From: Bradyrhizobium sp. AZCC 2262
GTDB taxonomy: Bacteria > Pseudomonadota > Alphaproteobacteria > Rhizobiales > Xanthobacteraceae
NCBI RefSeq assembly: GCF_036924535.1
Contig: NZ_JAZHRT010000001.1
Span: forward strand, 3,224,001-3,288,000
DNA length: 64,000 bases
Direction: 5' to 3'
Position 1 is the first letter of the stretch, and every line of letters starts with the position of its first letter. The translations under genes were made by a program, and so were the position numbers. Shown in pieces: positions 8,836 to 16,354 of this stretch. Below the pieces are notes generated by a model. The model searched no databases. It saw nothing but the letters and a program-made list of their open reading frames with translations, and was not told where the DNA came from.

Positions 8836-10761
8836 CTAGATCTCGATCTCCGTGCCGAACTCCACCACCTGCTTGGTCGGCACGCCGAAGAAGGCCGCCG
8901 AGCGCTCCGCGTTTCGTTGCAGGAACGCAAACAGGGCTTCCCGCCACACCCACATGCCCGGGATATCCTCGCGCGGAATGATGGTCTCGCGGCCGATGTA
9001 ATAGGTAATGTCGCTGAGGTCGATGCCCGGCAGCTTGCCTTGCTTGCAGGCGAGGATCAGCCCCTCGTAGAGCGTCGGATATTGCATGAAGCCGTAATGC
9101 AGGATGACGCGGGTGATGCCCGGGATGATCTCGACGATCTCGGCGCGGTCCTCGTCGGAGATGCGCGGGGCCTCCTCGATCAGCACGGTCACCAGCAGCA
9201 CGCGCTGATGCAGCACGTGATTGTGCTTGACGAATTGCGTCAGCGCCAGCGGCACCCCCGTGGGTGAGGACGCCATGAACACGGCGGTGCCGGAGAGCCG
9301 CGCGTGGCAGCGGTTGACGGCGGTCTCGATCAGATCCTCTTCCGGCTGGCGCAGGTTTCCGCGTGCACGCTCCACCAGTTTGACGCCGCTGCGCCAGGTC
9401 AGCATCACGAAGGCGATGATCGCTGCGAGCAGCAGCGGAAACCAGCCGCCCTCGAACAGCTTGACGGAATTGGCGGCAAAGAAGACGCAGTCGATGGCAA
9501 AGAAGAATCCGTTGACCGCGATCACGATGAACGGCGAATAGCCCCACTGGATCGCCACCAGCGCCGCCAGCAGTGTGGTGATGGCCATCAATAGCGACAC
9601 GGCGATGCCGTAGGCGCCGGCGAGGGCTTCCGAAGAGCCGAAGTGCAGCACGGCTCCCAACGTCGCCGCCGCCAGCAGCCAATTCACCAGCGGCACGTAG
9701 ATCTGGCCGATCGCGTCGCTGGTGGTGTGCTCGATATGCATGCGCGGCAGGAAACCGAGCTGGATCGACTGCTGTGTCAGGGAAAACACGCCCGAGATGA
9801 TGGCCTGCGAGGCGATCACGGTGGCGAGGGTGGCGAACGCGACCAGCGGGTAGTGCACCCAATCGGGCGCGAGCTGGTAGAACGGATTTTCAAGCGCGGA
9901 AGGGTCGGTAATCAGCAGCGCCGCCTGCCCAAAATAGTTCAGCACCAGCGCGGGCAGCGCCACCGCGAACCAGGCGAGCCGGATTGGAAATCGTCCGAAA
10001 TGGCCCATGTCGGCGTACATGGCCTCGCCGCCGGTCACGGCCAGAAATGCGGCGCCGATAATGGCAAAGCTGACGTGGAAGTTCTGGTGGATCAGGAAAT
10101 CGAAGGCATAGAGCGGGCTGACGGCGGCGAGCACGCCGGGCGCCATCACGATGCCGTGGATGCCGAGCGCGGCGAGCACGGCGAACCAGCCGACCATCAC
10201 GGGACCGAATATCCGGCCGATAAAGCTGGTGCCTTGCCTCTGCATGACGAACAGCCCGATCAGGATCACGACCGTGGCCGGCACCACGGCGGGCGCGAGC
10301 ACGGGCGCGTCGACCTTCAGGCCTTCGATGGCGCTCAGCACCGAGATCGCCGGCGTAATCGCGCCGTCACCATAGAGCAGGGCGGCGCCGATGAGGCCCA
10401 CCACCAGCAGCTTCGCGCGCCACGTTCCGGCCGGCGCATGGCGCGCGTGGAGCAATGCCAGCAGCGCGACGATGCCGCCTTCGCCGCGGTTGTCCGCGCG
10501 CAGAATCAAAAGCGCGTATTTGATCGAGATGATCAGGATCAGCGCCCACAGGATCAGCGACACCACGCCGAGGACGGCGTCCGGTGTCAGCGGCCCGCCA
10601 TGGGTGGCGGCCTTCGCCGCTTCCTTCAGGGCGTAGAGGGGGCTGGTACCGATGTCGCCATAGACGACGCCAAGGGCGCCAAGCGTGGCTGCTGCGGGGA
10701 GTTGAGAGGAATGGCCGGCAGTTGCAACTGGCGTACTGGTCACTGGCACCCCCATTGACAT
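8836..10761 (-). CDS. kup: Low-affinity potassium transporter Kup
   Basis: Kup is a K+/H+ symporter of the inner membrane. The 641-residue product has the family signature GVVYGDIGTSPLYALKE at residues 33-49, about twelve hydrophobic helices to residue 440, and a cytoplasmic C-terminal domain of about 190 residues. Other family segments include NRGEGGIVALL and GGEAMYADMGHFGRFPIR. The start is ATG 10761, with an alternative ATG at 10755. It converges with the RibD-C gene. Rhizobiales often carry two or more kup copies; only one is in this window. Confidence 0.96.
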   Translation of the reverse strand: MSMGVPVTSTPVATAGHSSQLPAAATLGALGVVYGDIGTSPLYALKEAAKAATHGGPLTPDAVLGVVSLILWALILIISIKYALLILRADNRGEGGIVALLALLHARHAPAGTWRAKLLVVGLIGAALLYGDGAITPAISVLSAIEGLKVDAPVLAPAVVPATVVILIGLFVMQRQGTSFIGRIFGPVMVGWFAVLAALGIHGIVMAPGVLAAVSPLYAFDFLIHQNFHVSFAIIGAAFLAVTGGEAMYADMGHFGRFPIRLAWFAVALPALVLNYFGQAALLITDPSALENPFYQLAPDWVHYPLVAFATLATVIASQAIISGVFSLTQQSIQLGFLPRMHIEHTTSDAIGQIYVPLVNWLLAAATLGAVLHFGSSEALAGAYGIAVSLLMAITTLLAALVAIQWGYSPFIVIAVNGFFFAIDCVFFAANSVKLFEGGWFPLLLAAIIAFVMLTWRSGVKLVERARGNLRQPEEDLIETAVNRCHARLSGTAVFMASSPTGVPLALTQFVKHNHVLHQRVLLVTVLIEEAPRISDEDRAEIVEIIPGITRVILHYGFMQYPTLYEGLILACKQGKLPGIDLSDITYYIGRETIIPREDIPGMWVWREALFAFLQRNAERSAAFFGVPTKQVVEFGTEIEI

Positions 10762-10872
10762 CGCGTCCGCCGGATCAGCCGAGGGGCGCGATCAAATACC
10801 AGTGTGCGACGAGACGCCGCAAATTGCCATGGGGTTCCGATTGTCGCCGTGGACGGCGCCGCCGAAATCGAA

Positions 10873-10902
10873 GAGGTCCTCGGGGGGCATCCCGAGGACC
10901 TC
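10873..10902 (-). terminator. Strong hairpin after the 85-residue exported-protein gene
   Basis: A perfect 12-bp stem GAGGTCCTCGGG/CCCGAGGACCTC encloses a six-base loop. It lies about 40 bases past the stop of the minus-strand gene at 10944-11201. The downstream tract is only TTCGATTTC, so termination may need help or the hairpin may mainly protect the 3' end. Confidence 0.6.
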
Positions 10903-10943
10903 AAACCAGAGCAATCTGGCAGCAACTGAAAAGGTGGACGCCC

Positions 10944-11201
10944 TTACGGCGTACGATCAGCGGTAACCAGGCGCGCTTCCTTCACCATCGACTTGGAGCC
11001 GGCGGTACGGAGGCAGGACGCCTCGAAATTCGGCCAGGCCTGCTGCGAGCAATCCTTGCCGACGGTACGGATATCCAGGCGATCACCCTTGGCGAGCGCC
11101 TGCGGCACACTGGCTTCGACCTGGGGGGCAAAGCCGGGCAATACGGTCAGCGCAGCCGCAATGAACGCAGCAGCAGCGATTGCGGAAAAAGCCTTGATCA
11201 T
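10944..11201 (-). CDS. Small exported protein with two cysteines
   Basis: The 85-residue protein has a clear signal peptide (MIKAFSAIAAAAFIAAALTV, cut after about residue 30). The mature part of about 55 residues carries KDCSQQAWPNFEASCLR. The two cysteines (C51 and C63) probably form a periplasmic disulfide. ATG 11201 has AGGGGA seven bases upstream. The C...QAWPNFEASCLR pattern recurs in small exported proteins of rhizobia with no known function. A set of GTTTCGTC elements lies 90-150 bases upstream. Confidence 0.85.
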   Translation of the reverse strand: MIKAFSAIAAAAFIAAALTVLPGFAPQVEASVPQALAKGDRLDIRTVGKDCSQQAWPNFEASCLRTAGSKSMVKEARLVTADRTP

Positions 11202-11291
11202 GACGGTCCCCTGTCGTGGGCCTTGGCGGCCCCGTCGCTTCGTTGGATGGACTTGTAGCCAGCGCAAGTTTCCGGCCGTCTTCGCCAACTC

Positions 11292-11347
11292 CGAAAATGG
11301 TTTCGTCGGGCCCGAGTTTTGTTTCGTCGTCCATTGGCGGACGAAAC
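11292..11347. promoter_or_regulatory. GTTTCGTC repeat cluster upstream of the exported-protein gene and coaD
   Basis: GTTTCGTC occurs at 11300-11307 and 11321-11328, and its inverse GACGAAAC at 11340-11347, so the last two form a perfect inverted repeat with an 11-base spacer. The 18-base string GAAAATGGTTTCGTCGGG is repeated exactly at 36852-36869 between two other tiny genes. The regularity suggests a regulator site shared by small-gene promoters. The regulator is unknown. Confidence 0.45.
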
Positions 11348-11406
11348 ATTGCCGGCCCGCCCCGGGGAGACGCCCGGGGCCCGGGACTGGTTCATTGGCC
11401 GATCCG

Positions 11407-11450
11407 AAAAAAACCGGTCCAGGGAGGAACCGGGTCCGGCTTGCCGGACC
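11407..11450 (-). ncRNA. Candidate small RNA 3' module: two hairpins and a U-tract, antisense to the coaD leader
   Basis: Read on the minus strand, the segment gives a hairpin GGTCCGG/CCGGACC, then CCGGTTCC-TCCCT-GGACCGG with one bulged base, then seven T residues. This is a convincing intrinsic terminator facing away from coaD. No minus-strand gene lies upstream, so the transcript would begin within or antisense to the coaD start. The terminator loop displays CCTCCCT, an anti-Shine-Dalgarno sequence. It could be a trans-acting RNA or a simple antisense stop. The 5' end is unknown. Confidence 0.45.
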
Positions 11451-11475
11451 GCCCGGGGCGGGGTAGGAGGGACCC

Positions 11476-11973
11476 ATGCCCCGTATCGCGCTCTATCCCG
11501 GCTCATTCGATCCCGTCACCAACGGCCATCTGGACGTGGTGAGGCACGCCGTCACCCTGTGCGACCGCCTGATCGTCGCGGTGGCGGTCCATTCCAGTAA
11601 AAAGCCGCTGTTCTCGATCGAAGAGCGCCTGGCTATGCTTCAGGAAGTATGCGGACCCATCGCCCAGAAGGCTGGCTGTGCCTTTGAGTGCGCGACTTAT
11701 GACAATCTTACTGTCACAGCGGCCCAGAAGGCGGGCGCGACCATCATGATTCGCGGACTGCGTGACGGCACCGACCTCGACTACGAGATGCAGCTCGCCG
11801 GCATGAACGAGACCATGGCGCCCGAAGTGCATACGGTATTCGTTCCGGCCTCCCCGGCGGTCCGCCCGATCACGGCCACACTGGTGCGCCAAATCGCCCA
11901 GATGGGCGGGGATTTCTCCGCTTTCGTGCCGTCATCGGTCGCAGCCCAGCTCAAGGCCAAATTCACCAGCTAG
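11476..11973 (+). CDS. coaD: Phosphopantetheine adenylyltransferase
   Basis: CoaD transfers AMP from ATP to 4'-phosphopantetheine, the penultimate step of coenzyme A synthesis. The 165-residue length is standard. The nucleotidyltransferase motif lies at residues 7-18 ([12 protein letters not shown]), and [12 protein letters not shown] and the ISSTxxR-like region near [11 protein letters not shown] are conserved. The start ATG has GGAGG seven bases upstream. Three genes follow closely on the same strand (two cyclophilins and an exported protein), in an order common in Bradyrhizobium. Confidence 0.97.
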   Translation: MPRIALYPGSFDPVTNGHLDVVRHAVTLCDRLIVAVAVHSSKKPLFSIEERLAMLQEVCGPIAQKAGCAFECATYDNLTVTAAQKAGATIMIRGLRDGTDLDYEMQLAGMNETMAPEVHTVFVPASPAVRPITATLVRQIAQMGGDFSAFVPSSVAAQLKAKFTS

Positions 11974-12020
11974 CCGCCCCGTCGGCGCTCCTCGACCCGA
12001 CCTCTTGATCCGGAGTTTTC

Positions 12021-12563
12021 ATGATCCGCATTCTCGCACTCGTCGCCGCGCTCGTCTGTGCGGTTCCTGCGATCGCCCAGCCGCTGCCCGCCAATCTCGA
12101 CAAGGCGAATGCGATCGTGATCGACACCACCAAGGGCCGCATCGTGATCAAGCTGCGGACCGATCTGGCGCCCCAGCATGCCGAGCGCATCAAGCTCCTG
12201 GCGCGCGAGGGTTACTACAACAACGTGCCGTTCCATCGCGTGATCGAGGGATTCATGGCGCAGACCGGCGACGGCAAGAATTTCAACGGCACCGGCGGTT
12301 CGAAATATCCGAACCTGGCGGCCGAATTCTCCAACGTGCCGTTCAAGCGCGGCATCGTCGGGATGGCGCGCGCGGCAAGCAACGATTCCGCCAATTCGCA
12401 ATTCTTCATCATGTTCGCGGAAGGCGCGTCGCTGAACGGGAAGTACACCGTGATCGGCGAAGTGGTGTCGGGCATGGACGTGGTCGACAAGATCAAGCGC
12501 GGCGAACCGGTCGCCGATCCCGACAAGATGGTGAAGGTGCAAGTCGCATCCGACGTCAAGTGA
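12021..12563 (+). CDS. Exported peptidyl-prolyl cis-trans isomerase (cyclophilin type)
   Basis: This 180-residue cyclophilin has a signal peptide (MIRILALVAALVCAVPAIAQ) and should act on folding of periplasmic proteins. Core motifs are present: FHRVIEGFMAQTGD, GIVGMARA and NSQFFIMF. The central Trp of human cyclophilin A is not obvious, as is usual for bacterial short forms. It lies 47 bases after coaD. It is clearly paralogous to the cytoplasmic cyclophilin at 12984-13448, and the two flank a small exported protein. Confidence 0.95.
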   Translation: MIRILALVAALVCAVPAIAQPLPANLDKANAIVIDTTKGRIVIKLRTDLAPQHAERIKLLAREGYYNNVPFHRVIEGFMAQTGDGKNFNGTGGSKYPNLAAEFSNVPFKRGIVGMARAASNDSANSQFFIMFAEGASLNGKYTVIGEVVSGMDVVDKIKRGEPVADPDKMVKVQVASDVK

Positions 12564-12567
12564 GGCC

Positions 12568-13008
12568 ATGATTTCGGCGCGCAGCAAGCCATCTGTCTGG
12601 TTTGCCGCCGCTCTCGTATGGCTTGCGTCGGCGGTGCACGCGCAGGCCCAGCCGCAGCAGCTTGACACCATCAAGGACGTCTTCGCCAAATTGCTTTCGT
12701 GCTGGCAGCCGCCGCCTGCCTCGCGCGCCAACCCGATGGACATCACGGTTATTGTCAGTTTCAACCGCGAAGGCGCCATTCTCGGTCAACCACGGATTAC
12801 CTATGAATCCGCAAATGCCGGCGATAACGACCGGATCGCGTACCGGATTGCCGTCATGGAAACATTGCAACGCTGTGCGCCGTTGCCATTTACCGAGGGA
12901 CTGGGCGGTGCGGTTGCCGGCCGGCCTTTCGCGGTCACTTTCAGAACCCGCAAACGTCCACCCAAACCTGAAGAGAAAAGAGCATGGCTGATACAGAAAA
13001 TACTTTGA
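12568..13008 (+). CDS. Exported protein with TonB-C-like fold signature, unknown role
   Basis: The 146-residue product has a signal peptide ending near AQAQ. The domain resembles the TonB/TolA C-terminal fold in pattern: a conserved Cys (LLSCWQPPP), DITVIVSFNREGAILGQPRI, then YRIAVMETLQRCAPLPF. It starts 4 bases after the upstream cyclophilin stop, and its 3' end overlaps the next cyclophilin start by 25 bases, so the three genes are almost certainly co-transcribed. The role is unknown; the position between two isomerases suggests envelope biogenesis. Confidence 0.8.
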   Translation: MISARSKPSVWFAAALVWLASAVHAQAQPQQLDTIKDVFAKLLSCWQPPPASRANPMDITVIVSFNREGAILGQPRITYESANAGDNDRIAYRIAVMETLQRCAPLPFTEGLGGAVAGRPFAVTFRTRKRPPKPEEKRAWLIQKIL

Positions 13009-13448
13009 TTCTTGAAACCACCCAGGGGCCCGTCACGATCGAAATGCGCCCCGATTTGGCGCCGGGTCACGTCGCCCGGATCAAGGAGCTGGTGCGCGAG
13101 GGATTTTACGACGGCATCGTGTTCCATCGCGTGATCGAAGGTTTCATGGCGCAGACCGGCTGCCCGCATGGCACCGGCACCGGCGGTTCCGGCAAGAAGC
13201 TGAAGGCCGAGTTCAACAAGGAACCGCATGTCCGCGGCACCACCTCGATGGCCCGCGCCGCGAGCCCGGATTCCGGCGATAGCCAGTTCTTCATCTGCTT
13301 CGACGACGCCTCCTTCCTCAACAACCAGTACACGGTCTGGGGCAAGGTCACGTCAGGCATGGAGAACGTCGACAAGATCAAGCGCGGCGAGCCGGTGCAG
13401 AACCCCGACAAGATCGTCAAGGCGCACATGGCGCTGGACGAGGCGTAA
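12984..13448 (+). CDS. Cytoplasmic peptidyl-prolyl cis-trans isomerase (cyclophilin type)
   Basis: The 154-residue cyclophilin lacks a signal peptide and so acts in the cytoplasm. Motifs FHRVIEGFMAQTGCP, TTSMARA and DSQFFICF are intact. It is very similar to the exported paralogue upstream, sharing the GEPV-x(2)-PDK-ending block near the C-terminus. The start overlaps the preceding gene, pointing to translational coupling (AAGAGAAAAGAGC before ATG). A palindromic repeat separates it from queA. Confidence 0.95.
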   Translation: MADTENTLILETTQGPVTIEMRPDLAPGHVARIKELVREGFYDGIVFHRVIEGFMAQTGCPHGTGTGGSGKKLKAEFNKEPHVRGTTSMARAASPDSGDSQFFICFDDASFLNNQYTVWGKVTSGMENVDKIKRGEPVQNPDKIVKAHMALDEA

Positions 13449-13457
13449 TATTTCAAC

Positions 13458-13556
13458 CCGTCATTCCGGAGGCCGCGCGACGCGCGGCAATCCGGAATCT
13501 CGAGATTCCCCGATGCGCGATTGCGCATCTGAGGTTCACGCTTCGCGTGCCCCGAC
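13458..13556. repeat. Palindromic dispersed repeat (CGTCATTCCGG family), copy 1
   Basis: The segment has nested palindromes: CGTCATTCCGG, a CGCGCGACGCGCG stem, aatctcgagattccccgatg, and GCGCGATTGCGC. The core aatctcgagattccccgatg is identical in the copy at 28031-28153. This repeat family is widespread between Bradyrhizobium genes. Here it sits between the cyclophilin gene and queA and may stabilise or end the upstream mRNA. Confidence 0.8.
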
Positions 13557-13580
13557 GTCAAAATGAGGCGTACCGGCGCC

Positions 13581-14657
13581 ATGCGCACCGATCTCTTCGA
13601 CTTCGAGCTCCCCCCCACGAGCATCGCGCTGCGGCCCGCCAGCCCGCGCGATGCGGCGCGGATGCTCGTGGTGCAGACGGACGGCGTGTTGCATGACCGC
13701 ACCGTCGTCGAGCTGCCGCAATGGCTGCAGCCCGGCGACCAGCTCGTCGTCAACGATACCAAGGTGATCTCTGCCCAGCTCAAGGGCCGCCGCATCGGCC
13801 GCGAGACTGAGCCGAAGATCGAGGCGACGCTGATCAAGCGGCTGGACGGCTCGCGCTGGCAGGCGCTGGTCAAGCCGGCGAAGAAGCTCGCGCCCGGCGA
13901 CATCGTTCGCTTCGGCAATGAAGGCAAGGTCTGCCTGCTCGGCCATCTCGATGCCGAGGTCGAGGCCAAGGGCGACGAGGGCGAGATCACGCTGTCGTTT
14001 TCGTTTCACGGGCCGACACTTGATCAGGCCATCGCCGATCTCGGTACGCCGCCGCTGCCGCCCTACATCGCCTCCAAGCGCACGCCCGACGAGCAGGATG
14101 CCACCGACTACCAGACCATGTTCGCGGCCAATGAGGGTGCGGTTGCGGCGCCCACCGCGGGGCTGCATTTCACGCCCGAGCTTGAAGCAGCGCTGCGCGG
14201 CCGCGGCGTCGAACTGCACCGGCTGACCTTGCATGTCGGGGCAGGGACCTTCCTGCCGGTCAAGGTAGAGGAGACCACTGAACACCGGATGCATGCCGAG
14301 TGGGGTTCGATATCGGCCGCTACCGCCAGCGCCTTGAACGCTGCGCGCGCCAAAGGCGGGCGCATCATCGCTGTCGGCACCACGTCGCTGCGGCTATTGG
14401 AGAGTGCCACGACTGAAGACGGCGCCATTCAGCCATTCGACGGCGAGACCTCGATCTTCATCACGCCCGGCTATCGCTTTCGCGCGGTCGATATTTTGCT
14501 GACCAATTTCCATTTGCCGCGCTCGACGCTGTTCATGCTGGTGTCGGCGTTCTCCGGGCTCGACACGATGAAGCAGGCCTATGCGCATGCGATCGACCGT
14601 GGATACCGGTTCTATTCCTACGGGGACGCATGCCTGCTGTTTCGCAGGCCCCATTGA
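13581..14657 (+). CDS. queA: S-adenosylmethionine:tRNA ribosyltransferase-isomerase
   Basis: QueA transfers the ribosyl group of S-adenosylmethionine to preQ1 in tRNA, forming epoxyqueuosine. The 358-residue product starts with the family N-terminus [11 protein letters not shown] and has the conserved [36 protein letters not shown] and [10 protein letters not shown] blocks. ATG at 13581 fits this; an upstream in-frame ATG at 13563 adds six residues. tgt, which acts one step earlier, lies 8.4 kb downstream on the same strand. Confidence 0.96.
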   Translation: MRTDLFDFELPPTSIALRPASPRDAARMLVVQTDGVLHDRTVVELPQWLQPGDQLVVNDTKVISAQLKGRRIGRETEPKIEATLIKRLDGSRWQALVKPAKKLAPGDIVRFGNEGKVCLLGHLDAEVEAKGDEGEITLSFSFHGPTLDQAIADLGTPPLPPYIASKRTPDEQDATDYQTMFAANEGAVAAPTAGLHFTPELEAALRGRGVELHRLTLHVGAGTFLPVKVEETTEHRMHAEWGSISAATASALNAARAKGGRIIAVGTTSLRLLESATTEDGAIQPFDGETSIFITPGYRFRAVDILLTNFHLPRSTLFMLVSAFSGLDTMKQAYAHAIDRGYRFYSYGDACLLFRRPH

Positions 14658-14716
14658 GGCAAAAAGCCGGGCGTCTTGCTTCCGTGGCGCGTGACAACGC
14701 GGACAGCCGCATCTCG

Positions 14717-14797
14717 AAAAAAAGCCCGCCGGTGCGGCGGGCTAAAGGTTCAGGGAGGAAGCGCTTTGACATCAAAGCGCCAATATCTGTCTCCTCG
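14717..14797 (-). ncRNA. Candidate small RNA resembling suhB/mmgR (alpha-r8) family
   Basis: Read on the minus strand, the region gives a hairpin GGCGCTTTGATGTCAAAGCGC, a single-stranded TTCCTCCCTGAACC, then a perfect terminator stem AGCCCGCCG/CGGCGGGCT and seven T residues. No minus-strand protein gene precedes this terminator, so it most likely ends an independent RNA of about 80 bases. Hairpin, CCTCCC linker and GC terminator together match my memory of the alphaproteobacterial suhB/mmgR sRNA. A second copy with the same architecture occurs at 42111-42185. The rest of the queA/14975 gap holds no other feature. Confidence 0.62.
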
Positions 14798-14974
14798 ATT
14801 CGGCTGCTACCGCCAAGATCGTATAACTACCGGCTTCCAGACATCTCGCGTGCACTGTTGCATCGCTGCAACCATGCGGGTGCGCGGCATGCGTCGGCGC
14901 TTTCGTACCTCGACGCCGAGGTTCCAACGGTTCCTGCCGTCGGATAGGGTGCGCGCCATCATCTGGAGAACTTG

Positions 14975-16285
14975 ATGGACTTTTCGAGCATTTTTGCGCG
15001 CATCGTCGCGCTGATCGGCGCCGTTGCGCTGCAGTGGCGCCGTCTGCAGGGATCCGCGCCTGCGCCGGCCTGGGGCAACGCGCCGGCGATTCCGGAGGCG
15101 AAGCCGCAAGGGGCCATCCCGACGCTCAAGATGCCGACGGCCCAGGGCTGGAGCGACGGGCAGAAGCCAACCGCCGCCCCCGGGCTCAAGGTCAACGCGT
15201 TTGCGAAAGATCTGGACCACCCGCGCTGGATCAACGTGCTGCCCAATGGTGACGTGCTCGTCGCTGAATCGACGCAGATCGCGGGGCCGCCCAGGAGCGT
15301 GTTCCACTATGCGATGCAGGCGACGATGCGGCGCGCCGCGGCGCTCGGCGTCAGCGCCGACCGCATCACCTTGTTGCGCGACCCTGATGGTGACGGCGTT
15401 GCCGAAGGACGCGGGGCTTTCATGGAAGGGCTGAGCCAGCCGTTCGGCATGGCGCTGGTCGGCGACACCTTTTACGTCGGCAACACCGATGGCGTGGTCG
15501 CCTTTCCGTATGTGGCGGGCGCGGACCGCATCACCGCCGAGGGGCGCAAGCTCGTGGCGTTCAAGCCCGCCGGGCACTGGACGCGGAGCCTGCTGCCGAG
15601 CGCGGACGGCAAAAAGCTCTATGCCGGCGTCGGCTCACTCAGCAACATCGCCGAGAACGGCATGGAAGTGGAGGAGGGCCGCGCCGCGATCTATGAGCTC
15701 GATCTGGCCGGCGGCACCAGCCGCATCTTCGCCAGCGGGCTTCGTAACGCCGTGGGCATGGCGTGGGAGCCCAACACCGGCGTGCTCTGGACCGTCGTCA
15801 ACGAGCGCGACGGCCTCGGCGACGAGACGCCTCCGGACTATCTGACCTCGGTGCGCGACGGCGGCTTCTACGGCTGGCCCTATTGCTACTGGGGACAGAC
15901 GGTGGACGACCGGGTGCCGCAAGATCCGGCCATGGTCGCCAAAGCGATTCAACCCGATTACGCGCTCGGCGGGCATACCGCCTCGCTCGGCCTGTGCTGG
16001 ATGCCATCAGGTACGCTGCCGGGCTTTCCGGACGGCATGGTGATCGGCCAGCACGGCTCCTGGAATCGCAGCACGCTGAGCGGCTACGCCGTCGTCTTCG
16101 TGCCGTTCGAGAACGGCCGCCCCTCCGGCCCACCGCGGGATATTCTGACGGGGTTCCTCGCGCCCGACGAGAAGGTCTCCTACGGACGCCCGGTCGGCGT
16201 CACGCTTGGCCCCGACGGCTCGTTGCTGGTCGCAGACGATGTCGGCAACGTCATCTGGCGCGTGACGGGTGAGCGACAGGGCTGA
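14975..16285 (+). CDS. Sorbosone-dehydrogenase-like PQQ-type beta-propeller protein
   Basis: The 436-residue protein matches the L-sorbosone/soluble glucose dehydrogenase family of six-bladed propellers. Motifs are HPRWINVLPNGDVLVAES, GLRNAVGMAWEP, VNERDGLGDETPPDYL and HGSWNRSTLSGY. The N-terminus has one hydrophobic segment (IFARIVALIGAVAL) that may be a signal anchor. It probably oxidises an aldose or sugar lactone in the periplasm, but the substrate is unknown. ATG 14975 has GGAG six bases upstream. An IS element begins 70 bases past its stop. Confidence 0.88.
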   Translation: MDFSSIFARIVALIGAVALQWRRLQGSAPAPAWGNAPAIPEAKPQGAIPTLKMPTAQGWSDGQKPTAAPGLKVNAFAKDLDHPRWINVLPNGDVLVAESTQIAGPPRSVFHYAMQATMRRAAALGVSADRITLLRDPDGDGVAEGRGAFMEGLSQPFGMALVGDTFYVGNTDGVVAFPYVAGADRITAEGRKLVAFKPAGHWTRSLLPSADGKKLYAGVGSLSNIAENGMEVEEGRAAIYELDLAGGTSRIFASGLRNAVGMAWEPNTGVLWTVVNERDGLGDETPPDYLTSVRDGGFYGWPYCYWGQTVDDRVPQDPAMVAKAIQPDYALGGHTASLGLCWMPSGTLPGFPDGMVIGQHGSWNRSTLSGYAVVFVPFENGRPSGPPRDILTGFLAPDEKVSYGRPVGVTLGPDGSLLVADDVGNVIWRVTGERQG

Positions 16286-16354
16286 GCGATCGCGACGGTT
16301 CGTGTCCGTGCGCGATTGAAGCCGCGATGACGGCCCTATCTCCGTCACCCTGAG

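Noticed and set aside
9643..10758. Long plus-strand ORF (371 codons) opposite kup
   Set aside because: It is antisense to the well-supported potassium transporter, is Arg/His/Gly-rich in the manner of GC-rich shadows, and shows no domain.
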